Assembly (NCBI GenBank): GCA_947581635.1
Contig: CANPVE010000014.1
Location: 1 to 51,031, forward strand
Direction of reading: 5' to 3'
DNA: 51,031 nucleotides
DNA from: an uncultured Clostridia bacterium
GTDB lineage: Bacteria; Bacillota; Clostridia; Oscillospirales; Acutalibacteraceae
Positions 25,418 to 32,817 of this stretch are shown piece after piece. Numbering within the stretch: the stretch's first letter is position 1; each line of letters begins with the position of its first letter. The position numbers and the translations under genes were made by a program. The notes under the pieces were generated by a model. That model worked only from the letters and a program-made list of their open reading frames with translations. It was not told the DNA's origin and ran no database searches.

Positions 25418-26317
25418 TCACTTTATATGTCTGATAAAATTAATCTTATTCTTAACGCAAGAAATAGTACTGTTCTTTTTGCCTTTGCCGAGCTCGCCGT
25501 CAAGCGACCAGTCGGTTGCGCTGTCGGATTTTACGACAAATTCGTCCGAGCGGCAGAAATCAATGTATGGATTGCCCTTATATTCCTTGTGGGCTATGCT
25601 GTGAATCAACGAACAGAGGTCTGATATGCGCTCGGGTTTTTTTATGAGCAGCATTTCCAGCTTTTCATCGCTTATGTCTACTTCGCTGTCATTGTATTTC
25701 ACTACGCCGCCTATTGTCATTGAGTTGCTTATGGCCCCGAATATATAATCGCCCTCGAAAGTTTCGCCGTTTGCTTTTACGACCTTGTGTTGAGAATGGA
25801 TATCAGACAAATCCATCGCGCCCTCTATAAAATATGACAATCTGCCTATGACGTTCTTCATGCTCTGGGGCGTGTTATACGATGCCTTTGTAAAGGCGCC
25901 GAATGAGGCCACGTAACTGAAATATTTTTCATCAAGCCTCCCCGCGTCTATGGTTTCAGTGTGGCAGGCTATTATATCTTTCACGGCTTGCTGGGGATCC
26001 ATGGAGATATTCACGCTGTTTGCAAAATCATTGGTGCTGCCCGCCGGTATGTATCCGAGCGGAGTGTCCAACCCGCTTTTGAGAACTCCGTTTACTACCT
26101 CGTTGAGGGTACCGTCTCCTCCCATACAGGCGATGATATCAAAACTTCCGCCATCGATCAGCACGAATTCCGTGCCGTCACCGCGTTTGCCGGTGATAAA
26201 AAGTTCACAGTCCGCACCGCCCTCGTGAAACCATTCCACCACACGGTCGGATATTTTTTGTCCCATTTTACGGCCTGCACATGGATTGACTATGAGCATT
26301 ATTTTTTTCTTCTTCAT
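25418..26317 (-). CDS. Diacylglycerol/lipid kinase family protein (DgkB/YegS type)
   Basis: The 299-residue protein has KIMLIVNPCAGR at the N-terminus, ACMGGDGTLNEVVNG (the GGDGT nucleotide-binding motif), GYIPAGSTNDFANS, and a C-terminal WSLDGELG segment. This is the DAGK catalytic family that phosphorylates diacylglycerol or related lipids with ATP at the membrane. Length agrees with DgkB/YegS (about 300). AGGTGA precedes the ATG. Substrate specificity is inferred only at family level. Confidence 0.93.
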   Translation of the reverse strand: MKKKKIMLIVNPCAGRKMGQKISDRVVEWFHEGGADCELFITGKRGDGTEFVLIDGGSFDIIACMGGDGTLNEVVNGVLKSGLDTPLGYIPAGSTNDFANSVNISMDPQQAVKDIIACHTETIDAGRLDEKYFSYVASFGAFTKASYNTPQSMKNVIGRLSYFIEGAMDLSDIHSQHKVVKANGETFEGDYIFGAISNSMTIGGVVKYNDSEVDISDEKLEMLLIKKPERISDLCSLIHSIAHKEYKGNPYIDFCRSDEFVVKSDSATDWSLDGELGKGKKNSTISCVKNKINFIRHIK

Positions 26318-26423
26318 CTAACTTCACCTGCCCTCACCATGACAATTGTACATACACCGCGCACAAATAATATTCTTTCAATATAAATTAAGTTTAAACT
26401 TTCCTTCTTATTTATTTTTAAAT

Positions 26424-26459
26424 AAAAACGGCCGCCGCAAAACAAACTTGCGGCAGCCG
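26424..26459 (-). terminator. Terminator of the histidine-kinase-like gene
   Basis: On the minus strand CGGCTGCCGCAA pairs with TTGCGGCGGCCG around a short loop, then a T-rich run follows. It separates this gene from the downstream lipid kinase gene. Confidence 0.85.
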
Positions 26460-26480
26460 TACGGCTTGATATGAAAAAAT

Positions 26481-28154
26481 TTACGGTTTGTCCGGCAATA
26501 TTATTGTAATTCTGGTTCCCTTACCTATGGTAGATTCAACGGTTATTGTGCCACCGAGCTTTTCAACCACTGAGCGGGATATGAACAGTCCCATACCCGT
26601 CCTGCGCCCGGATTCATTTGGCACGTTGTCACCCATGAAGCCGGCCATGAAGATATGCGGGAGATCTTCGTCCGAGATACCGCATCCGTTGTCGTCCACC
26701 ATCAGGTGAATCAAGCTCCCTTCTTTTTTGGCGGATATTGCGATTTTACCGCCCAATCCGGTGAACTCAACGGCATTAAATACAATTTGGGTCAGAGCAA
26801 ATATGAGCCAGCGCTTGTCTGTGATAATGTCTATGTCAAGACCCTTCCACAAAAGACCTATTCGCTTTTCCATAAAGAACGGGGAGAAACGTCTTAAGCA
26901 TTCCTTGACCACAGCCGAGAAATTGTATTTCTTCAATTCGAGATTGTCACGCACGCTGTCAAGCATTGTGAAGTAATATATTCTGTCCAGCATTGCATTG
27001 ATATATTCAGCTTCACGTCCGAGTGAATCTGCCATTTTTTTGTCGTTTAATGATTCCACCTGCTTGAGAAGCCTTATAGCGGCGGGCTTTGCGTCTGCCG
27101 CCCAAACTTCTACACAGTCGCTGTAAAGAAGTTCGTCCTCGCTCATGTCATCGAAGAATTCCTCGATTTCCTTTCCTCTGCCATTCTGCTGTTGATATGC
27201 GGACTGATACTGAGGCTCCTGTCTGTATTTGGTATACGCCGTAGTCTGTGGAGGTGTGTAATGCGACGGTGCGGGCTGTTGAATAGGCTGTACCGGCTCG
27301 GCTGCGACGGTGGAATGGATATTCTTCGACGGGATCGACATAACAGGACCGCCTATAACGTCGGGCTTTTGCGGGGCGGACACTATATTGGGTGCAACCG
27401 TGTTTGCCGCCATATTCACCTCGTCTCTGATATTGGACGGACTTGTGAAATTCATCACAGGTTGACCGATATAATCCCCGCGGGTGTCGGGCGACTGTTC
27501 GGGTGTGAATTCAAATGAAGAACGGGCGGGTTCGTAGTTATCGCGCGGGTCGGAACTGTAGCCGTTAATTCCGTCCGATATTGCTGTGGATTCGTTGGAC
27601 TGACCGCGCCGAAACACTCCGCCGAAACGCGTTGTGGCGGGCTGCTCACGGGGAGCGTCAGGTTCAATGGCGTACTCGATTTCCTGTGGCTGATATTCGT
27701 CCCGCAGCTCATATTCGTTTTGAGGGGGTTCATCGTCAAATCGTTCGTTGTTGTCCGTTAAGTCGTCACGATAATCATTTTCGTATATTTCCTGCTCCGG
27801 ATAGACGTCACTTTGGGGACCGTCGTTTGCGTTGTAATAGTCGTACGTGTCGTCATGATAGGCAGTGTCTCCGGAATCGTCGAAGAAACTGTATTGTTCG
27901 TCGTTTCTCGGAGGCTCCTTGGGTGCTTTCTTTGACATAACATAATCGGCAATGATAATAGCCGCCATGAGCAGGAAACCTATGGCCACGGCGGAGAGGG
28001 CAATCGCGCCTCCCGCTTCCGCTATCGCGTCAATAATTATACCCAAAATAGAAATAATTACGAAAACAAAGAATATTGCGGCTATCTTACGCTTTTTCTT
28101 GTCAATATCTCTCAGTATGGGAATTTTTTCAAAAAGCGAATCAAAAAAATTCAT
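26481..28154 (-). CDS. Histidine-kinase-like membrane protein lacking the phosphoacceptor His
   Basis: The 557-residue protein has two TM segments (about 24-42 and 50-70), a disordered acidic, Pro/Gln-rich linker of about 250 residues, and a kinase-like C-terminus. The HATPase core is well kept: N box FNAVEFTG (Asn460), G1 DDNGCGI near 488-493, G2 RRTGMGL near 517-523. The preceding helix resembles BceS/GraS-type kinases (EVW..., then LDRIYYF and IGLLW), but where those have WVHEIKTP this reads WAADAKPA, so Ala353 replaces the His. Autophosphorylation on the usual residue is therefore impossible. No response regulator gene is adjacent. GGAGG lies 11 bases before the ATG. It may be an ATP-binding sensor or scaffold. 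Confidence 0.85.
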   Translation of the reverse strand: MNFFDSLFEKIPILRDIDKKKRKIAAIFFVFVIISILGIIIDAIAEAGGAIALSAVAIGFLLMAAIIIADYVMSKKAPKEPPRNDEQYSFFDDSGDTAYHDDTYDYYNANDGPQSDVYPEQEIYENDYRDDLTDNNERFDDEPPQNEYELRDEYQPQEIEYAIEPDAPREQPATTRFGGVFRRGQSNESTAISDGINGYSSDPRDNYEPARSSFEFTPEQSPDTRGDYIGQPVMNFTSPSNIRDEVNMAANTVAPNIVSAPQKPDVIGGPVMSIPSKNIHSTVAAEPVQPIQQPAPSHYTPPQTTAYTKYRQEPQYQSAYQQQNGRGKEIEEFFDDMSEDELLYSDCVEVWAADAKPAAIRLLKQVESLNDKKMADSLGREAEYINAMLDRIYYFTMLDSVRDNLELKKYNFSAVVKECLRRFSPFFMEKRIGLLWKGLDIDIITDKRWLIFALTQIVFNAVEFTGLGGKIAISAKKEGSLIHLMVDDNGCGISDEDLPHIFMAGFMGDNVPNESGRRTGMGLFISRSVVEKLGGTITVESTIGKGTRITIILPDKP

Positions 28155-28264
28155 AACAAAAATCCAACCTCCGTTTTTGAACCGCGCGGCAGTCCACAGG
28201 TCAAATTCCGGCGCGGGACATAATCCACAAATTGATAAATTGATTAAAGTGTAGACCGCTACAT

Positions 28265-28294
28265 ATTATAACCCACACAGCATTTCAATGTCAA
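28265..28294 (-). promoter_or_regulatory. Promoter of the histidine-kinase-like gene
   Basis: On the minus strand TTGACA (28294-28289), an 18-base spacer and TATAAT (28270-28265). The leader is about 105 bases long. Confidence 0.75.
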
Positions 28295-28433
28295 TTCATT
28301 AATTGTGAATGAGGCGATAATTAGATGTTAATTTATGATATTTTTACAAATAATTAATATAAACGTGAGATATTTATATGCTACTGTTGTTTAAGTGACG
28401 TGTGAAGTATGTAAATTTTCATTTGAGCTGTAA

Positions 28434-28600
28434 AAAGTTCAGACAAACAGAACAAATTTTGCATTGGCAAATTTGCATAAGAGTTAATCCTTCATGCTTA
28501 TACCTTGGGGCAGATGCAAGCGATCATTTATGAAGCTCAAGTTCGGTCTGTTTGCCCAACATAGTAAATTCCTTATGTACTGCCGTACGGCTATGATTAT
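28434..28600 (-). ncRNA. Candidate structured RNA or micro-ORF transcript
   Basis: A minus-strand promoter lies at 28607-28635. The transcript would contain palindrome GCCGTACGGC (28582-28591), then AAGGA and an ATG at 28562 opening a 12-codon frame (MLGKQTELELHK, stop TGA at 28526-28524). Several pairings are possible: TTGGGCA with TGCCCCAA (28559-28553 with 28512-28505), TCTGTTTG with CAAACAGA (28554-28547 with 28451-28444), and a local hairpin at 28454-28474. A weak GTTC/GAAC stem followed by five Ts near 28450-28433 could end it. I cannot assign it to a known RNA family, and the structured-RNA and leader-peptide readings remain open. Confidence 0.35.
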
Positions 28601-28606
28601 ATATGT

Positions 28607-28635
28607 AAAATATCACATTCCATTAAAAATGTCAA
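28607..28635 (-). promoter_or_regulatory. Minus-strand promoter in the 28.2-28.7 kb gap
   Basis: TTGACA (28635-28630), a 17-base spacer and TATTTT (28612-28607) on the minus strand. The histidine-kinase-like gene has its own promoter nearer to it, so this one probably drives a separate short transcript. Confidence 0.6.
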
Positions 28636-28656
28636 TTTGATAATTTTGTGCAAGCA

Positions 28657-28685
28657 TTGACATTTTAATCCATATGGAATATAAT
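28657..28685 (+). promoter_or_regulatory. Perfect consensus sigma-A promoter for the zinc-ribbon gene
   Basis: TTGACA (28657-28662), 17 bases, TATAAT (28680-28685). It diverges from the minus-strand promoter at 28607-28635. Confidence 0.85.
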
Positions 28686-28691
28686 TTCTAG

Positions 28692-28731
28692 TGGCAGCCA
28701 ATCGGCAATGCGGTTGGAATAGTTGCTGCCA
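28692..28731 (+). promoter_or_regulatory. Leader hairpin of the zinc-ribbon gene
   Basis: TGGCAGC (28692-28698) pairs with GCTGCCA (28725-28731), and CCAATCG pairs with CGGTTGG inside it around a GCAATG loop. It occupies the very start of the transcript. No T run follows, so it is more likely a 5' stabiliser or a protein-binding site than a terminator. Confidence 0.5.
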
Positions 28732-28763
28732 TTCATCTTATTTTGAAAGGCTAAGTGATAAAA

Positions 28764-29207
28764 ATGGGTGTTTTTGAAGATGTTGTGATTAACGCAAAGT
28801 CGGCTGCTGAAACAGTCGGTAAAAAGGCGGAACGTCTGGTAGATATCTCCAAGCTGCGCTTAAACGCGGCAGAGCTTAACAGTGAAATTTCAAAAAAATA
28901 TGAGGAACTCGGCCGTTTGGTATATGACTCAGTAAAAGCCGAGGCGAGTGCTGACGGTCTTGTCGAGGAATACATTCAGGGTATTGACGTGCTTTATCAA
29001 AAGCTTGACGATGTAAACGACAAAATAAATACCCTCCGCAATAAAGCCGAATGTCCCATATGCGGCGCGCAGAACCCTCAAGGCTCGATTTTCTGTTCCC
29101 ACTGTGGTGTAAAGCTGAAGTATAACGGCCAGTCCAAGGAGCAGCAGCCTGTTGATTTTGATGATGTCGGCGATTCCGATAATTCAGCAGAAGACTCCGA
29201 ACAGTAA
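28764..29207 (+). CDS. Small zinc-ribbon protein with coiled-coil region
   Basis: The 147-residue protein has a helical, charged N-terminal two-thirds (KSAAETVGKKAERLVDISKLRL..., then VLYQKLDDVNDKINTLRNKA), likely coiled coil. A zinc ribbon CPICGAQNPQGSIFCSHCG lies near residues 96-114, with an acidic tail after it. Two starts are possible: GTG at 28755 and ATG at 28764. I chose ATG because MGVFEDVV... looks like a natural N-terminus; AAAGG at 28746-28750 fits either poorly. Similar short proteins are common in Clostridia without known function. A perfect promoter suggests strong expression. Confidence 0.8.
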   Translation: MGVFEDVVINAKSAAETVGKKAERLVDISKLRLNAAELNSEISKKYEELGRLVYDSVKAEASADGLVEEYIQGIDVLYQKLDDVNDKINTLRNKAECPICGAQNPQGSIFCSHCGVKLKYNGQSKEQQPVDFDDVGDSDNSAEDSEQ

Positions 29208-29259
29208 TTGTATTCATCGTGCAGTCAGAATTATTTTTGTGGCAATTTTGTATCATAAG

Positions 29260-29296
29260 GAAAACACAGCGGTTTTTCTGCTGCGTTTTCTTTTTG
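29260..29296 (+). terminator. Terminator after the zinc-ribbon gene
   Basis: AAAACACAGC and GCTGCGTTTT pair with one mismatch around a nine-base loop, followed by CTTTTT. Confidence 0.65.
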
Positions 29297-29484
29297 TGGC
29301 TGTAATTTGGAATAGATTTGCGCAAACCCAGAATATATATAAATGTTTGAAGATTAGGAATTTACCTCTATTCTTTAAATCTCCAAAAAATTCATAAATA
29401 GTTTATTATAACATCTCGAACAGATAATATAATAATATTACGTGTTTACTATTATTATTTTGTTTAAAGATTGGAGTTGTTAGC

Positions 29485-31278
29485 TTGGCAAAAAGCAAAA
29501 AAACTGAAATCAAGCCGAAAGGCGAAAAAACAAGGAAAAAGCGGGGGGGATCCAGAGGACAGTCACTCGTTGAGGGCGCTGCCATACTGACTTTTGGCAC
29601 AATATTGGTTAAGGTAATAGGAGCAGTTTTCAAAATACCGCTCGGCAATGTAATCGGTGAAGCGGGCATGGGCTATTTTTCAGCCGCGTATGCCCTGTAT
29701 TTGCCGGTTTACACTCTGTCGGCTGCCGGTTTTCCGTCCGCGCTCTCCCGTCAGGTGGCGGAGAATGTTGCAATGGGGCGCTATAAAGATGCGCGCAAGG
29801 TCCACAGGGTGGCGCAGCGTGTGTTCCTTATAACGGGAATACTCGGATTTATTGCTATGTCGGCCGGTGGCTTTATCTACATCAAATTTGTCGACCCCGA
29901 TTCCATCTACAGTGTACTCGCGATGAGTCCATCGGTGTTTTTCTGCTGCATGATGGCTTCATACCGTGGTTATTACGAAGGTCTGAGAAATATGACGCCT
30001 ACGGCGGTTTCTCAAGTGATAGAGGCTTTGGGCAAGCTGTTTATAGGTCTGGGTTTGGCCGTTGGTATAATGTATTATGGAGAATACACATTCCACAACA
30101 ATCTCACAGCGTACGGAGTAACAGTGAATACGCTCGAGCAGGCGCATATAGCAAGCTATCCGTATGCCGCAGCCGGCTCGCTTGCCGGTATAGCTATAGG
30201 TTCGTTGCTGGGGCTTGTGTATATGCTGATCCATCAGAAGAAGCGCGGCGACGATATAACCGAGGAAGAGCTTGCGTCATCGCCTGCGCCGCACACATCA
30301 CGGGAGATACTTAAAACCTTCTTTACTATAGGCATTCCTATAGCAATGGGCGTTTTGGTTCTGAATATAACTCAGATAATTGACGCGATAACTATTCAGA
30401 ACCGTCTTGAAGGTATAGATCCTGCAATGCTGCGCGGAATCTACGGTCAGTTGCTCGATAGTGTTACGGACGATAAGATACCCAACTTCCTCTATGGCGC
30501 GTATAATTTCGGCATAAATCTTTACAATCTGGTTCCGTACATCACACAGGCGCTTGGTGTTTCAGCTTTGCCTACGCTTGCCGCAGCGTGGGCCATACAC
30601 AGAAAATCAAAGATACACTCCAGTATAAATTCCGTCATAAAGATATCAGTTCTCATAGGCTTTCCGGCGGGTCTGGGGATCTGCGCGCTGGCAGGTCCTA
30701 TACTTGAATTGCTGTATCCCGGAAAACCTGCTGCGGTAATAGCTGTACCCATGCTTCGCGTGTTGGGCGTTATGGTGCTCTTTGGCGCTCTTGTCACTCC
30801 TATAAACAGTATGCTTCAAGCGGTTGGCCGTCAAAAGGTGCCCGTATATCTTATGCTTATAGGCGCATCGATAAAGCTGTTGATGAATTTCACGCTGGTT
30901 GGAATACCCGAAATAAACATAAAGGGAGCTCCAATAGGTTCGATAAGCTGTTATATGTTTATAGTTGTGGTAAGTTTAGTGATTCTTTACCGCAGAGCAA
31001 AAATTAAGCCCGATATCATCACTACGTTTATCAAACCGCTTTTTGCATCTGTACTCTGTGCGGCGTCGGCTTGGGCCGTGAATGGTCTGCTGACATCCAT
31101 GCTGCACTCTGATTCCAGAATTGTTGGTGCTCTCATAACCGTTGCTGCAATTGTGGTTGCCGTGGCTGTTTACACTTTTGTAATACTTTTGATAAAGGGA
31201 ATCACAAAAGAGGATATTTTAATGCTCCCAAAGGGAGAAAAAATTGTAAATGTACTTGAAAAAAGGAATTTAATTTGA
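29485..31278 (+). CDS. SpoVB/MurJ-like polysaccharide flippase (MOP superfamily)
   Basis: The 597-residue integral membrane protein has a Lys/Arg-rich cytoplasmic N-terminus of about 30 residues, then roughly 14 hydrophobic segments. Family signatures are AAILTFGTILVKVIGAVFKIPLGNVIGEAGMG-like and SALSRQVAEN at the N-terminus and YGAYNFGINLYNLVPYITQALGVSALP in the middle, as in SpoVB/YtgP-like multidrug/oligosaccharidyl-lipid/polysaccharide exporters. These move lipid-linked wall precursors across the membrane, in vegetative or sporulating cells. The start is TTG at 29485 with a GGAG upstream. Whether it is a MurJ functional equivalent or a sporulation paralogue cannot be decided here. Confidence 0.9.
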   Translation: MAKSKKTEIKPKGEKTRKKRGGSRGQSLVEGAAILTFGTILVKVIGAVFKIPLGNVIGEAGMGYFSAAYALYLPVYTLSAAGFPSALSRQVAENVAMGRYKDARKVHRVAQRVFLITGILGFIAMSAGGFIYIKFVDPDSIYSVLAMSPSVFFCCMMASYRGYYEGLRNMTPTAVSQVIEALGKLFIGLGLAVGIMYYGEYTFHNNLTAYGVTVNTLEQAHIASYPYAAAGSLAGIAIGSLLGLVYMLIHQKKRGDDITEEELASSPAPHTSREILKTFFTIGIPIAMGVLVLNITQIIDAITIQNRLEGIDPAMLRGIYGQLLDSVTDDKIPNFLYGAYNFGINLYNLVPYITQALGVSALPTLAAAWAIHRKSKIHSSINSVIKISVLIGFPAGLGICALAGPILELLYPGKPAAVIAVPMLRVLGVMVLFGALVTPINSMLQAVGRQKVPVYLMLIGASIKLLMNFTLVGIPEINIKGAPIGSISCYMFIVVVSLVILYRRAKIKPDIITTFIKPLFASVLCAASAWAVNGLLTSMLHSDSRIVGALITVAAIVVAVAVYTFVILLIKGITKEDILMLPKGEKIVNVLEKRNLI

Positions 31279-31764
31279 TAGAATGTATTGGCGGGTATTG
31301 ATTCCGTGTGTGGATATCGTGGAATTTGTGTTTGAGAGACTTTGTTTCTGCGAATCTATGGATTTATCCACAGCTGGCCGCACTGCCGTGCGGTTGTTCC
31401 AATTGATCGGTTTGTGCGCAGTGATGTAATTGCTTTGTCACACTGAGTGATTCCTTGTTGCCGAGGAAATGTATTTTATAAAAGCTTAGGCAGATATCGT
31501 TCATCGGCCAGAAGTTTCCGGAGCGACAGTGGATTCAATATCTGCATAGGGCGGCCTTTTTGAAGCGAAATTTTTTAAGTTACCCCGGATATCTACAATG
31601 CGCCCGGGAATATATTTGTGAATTATCGCAAACAAAAAGGCTTGCCAACAGTCGGAGAATTGACCTGAAAATATCGGACTGTGCTGAGGCTGAGACTTTG
31701 CCTGCGTATTTTGCAGCGAAGATTAAGCCCAAAACAAAAAAACGCATATGGAGGTACAATCTAA
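31279..31764 (+). other. 486-bp gap with candidate long leader of the HU gene
   Basis: No gene is supported here. A possible promoter is TTGTTG (31456-31461), 16 bases, TATAAA (31478-31483). Just after it GCAGATAT (31490-31497) pairs with ATATCTGC (31538-31545), and GGGCGGCCTTTTT follows, which looks terminator-like on its 3' side. A second stem CCCGG/CCGGG lies near 31585-31609. Upstream, CCGCAC-TGCC-GTGCGG (31378-31393) may be a weak terminator for the flippase gene. Confidence 0.4.
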
Positions 31765-32037
31765 ATGAACAAGACAGAATTGATTGAGGCGGTTGCTCAG
31801 AAATCCGGTCTCGCAAAGAAAGACGCAGACAAGGCGGTTGCCGCAGTATTGGAGACGGTTGTTTCGACGCTCGCGAATGGTGACAAAGTTCAGCTTGTGG
31901 GCTTTGGTACATTTGAGACAAGAGTTCACAAGGAGAGAAAGAACATAAATCCCCAGACTAAGCAGGAGCAGGTTATTCCTGAAACCACTGTTCCCGCATT
32001 CAAACCCGGCAAAGCTTTCAAGGACGCTGTAAAGTAA
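31765..32037 (+). CDS. HU family DNA-binding protein
   Basis: The 90-residue protein is a full-length HU: MNKTELIEAVAQKSGLAKKDADKAV at the N-terminus, VQLVGFGTFETRVHKERKNINPQT across the beta-arm, and FKPGKAFKDAV at the C-terminus. The FxPG motif at the arm/helix junction is intact. HU dimers bend and compact DNA. GGAGGT precedes the ATG. It is monocistronic, with a strong terminator immediately after. Confidence 0.96.
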   Translation: MNKTELIEAVAQKSGLAKKDADKAVAAVLETVVSTLANGDKVQLVGFGTFETRVHKERKNINPQTKQEQVIPETTVPAFKPGKAFKDAVK

Positions 32038-32088
32038 GCGCACTGAAATTGATCTTGCAATCTCATCGGTTCATCGAATAAAATTGTT

Positions 32089-32136
32089 TGTCTTTCCGAA
32101 AGACTTGAATGCTTTCGGAAGGACATATGATTTTTT
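32089..32136 (+). terminator. Terminator of the HU gene
   Basis: TGTCTTTCCGAAAG (32089-32102) pairs with CTTTCGGAAGGACA (32112-32125) with one wobble, and a run of six Ts begins at 32131. Confidence 0.85.
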
Positions 32137-32156
32137 GTAAATTTTTTCTTAACCAC

Positions 32157-32185
32157 TTGATTATGGCGGCGATGTGTGTTACAAT
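32157..32185 (+). promoter_or_regulatory. Promoter of the tRNA-Arg gene
   Basis: TTGATT (32157-32162), 17 bases, TACAAT (32180-32185), about 40 bases before the tRNA 5' end. Confidence 0.7.
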
Positions 32186-32234
32186 ATCGGTCGTTGATCT
32201 TAATTAAATTTATGGGTTTATAATGTACATTTAT

Positions 32235-32311
32235 CCGCCCGTGGCGCAGTTGGATAACGCAGCAGATTCCGATTCTGAAGAACGGGGGTTCAAATCCCTT
32301 CGGGCGGGCCA
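32235..32311 (+). tRNA. tRNA-Arg (anticodon CCG)
   Basis: A full cloverleaf can be folded: acceptor CCGCCCG/CGGGCGG, D-arm GCG/CGC with the GG pair and A20, anticodon loop TTCCGAT with CCG at 32269-32271, T-loop TTCAAAT, discriminator G and encoded CCA. It reads the CGG arginine codon. Two features are slightly weak: a G-A opposition at positions 27-43 and two G-U pairs in the T-stem. It has its own promoter and terminator. Confidence 0.93.
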
Positions 32312-32389
32312 AATAAGGATAATACGAACGCTGCGACAGTCGCATTTATAGACTTGGTTGAGTTTGTTGTTATCTGCACATAACATAAG

Positions 32390-32433
32390 AAACGGCTCAT
32401 GCTTGGAGTTTAATCCTTGCGTGGGCCGTTTTT
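32390..32433 (+). terminator. Terminator after tRNA-Arg
   Basis: ACGGCTCATGC and GCGTGGGCCGT pair across an 18-base loop with wobble pairs, followed directly by a T run. Confidence 0.75.
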
Positions 32434-32478
32434 GTCCGACGTTTTTTCTCTTAAATCGGCTTACTGATTCTTTAATTG

Positions 32479-32688
32479 TTATTTTTCTCTGTTTTGTGTT
32501 GTGCTCCATTCTTCAAGAATGTCAATATATTCATAATATTTGTATGGTCGTATGGGTCTTTCAAACGGCGGCGTAATGAAATACAGCAAAAGTCGTTCAC
32601 CTGAGTTTTTATAATTGTCAACATATTCATATCCGATAAGTTCACCATTTTTAATCCTTTTTTTTATTGTATTGTGGTATGAGTACAT
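32479..32688 (-). CDS. Small hypothetical protein
   Basis: The 69-residue protein is charged and rich in Tyr and aromatic residues (KKRIKNGELIGYEYVDNYKN, then FITPPFERPIRPYKYYEYIDIL). It has no signal peptide or membrane segment. On its strand AGGAGA lies about 11 bases before the ATG, which supports a real gene. I do not recognise the family. It sits alone between the tRNA-Arg terminator and the esterase, on the opposite strand. Confidence 0.6.
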   Translation of the reverse strand: MYSYHNTIKKRIKNGELIGYEYVDNYKNSGERLLLYFITPPFERPIRPYKYYEYIDILEEWSTTQNREK

Positions 32689-32817
32689 AGTCGCGTTGTT
32701 CTCCTAAATGCATTAACACATAAGTGTGTTATTTTTTGTTTAGGTAAATAGTATTCGTAAATCTTCTCTTTTTCTTGCATAATATGATAAAAATTGATAT
32801 AGCAAGGAGAATTTCTT

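Noticed and set aside
31560..31787. 75-codon plus-strand ORF before the HU gene
   Set aside because: It starts at TTG without a ribosome binding site, overlaps the HU start and has no recognisable motif; it is more likely leader sequence.
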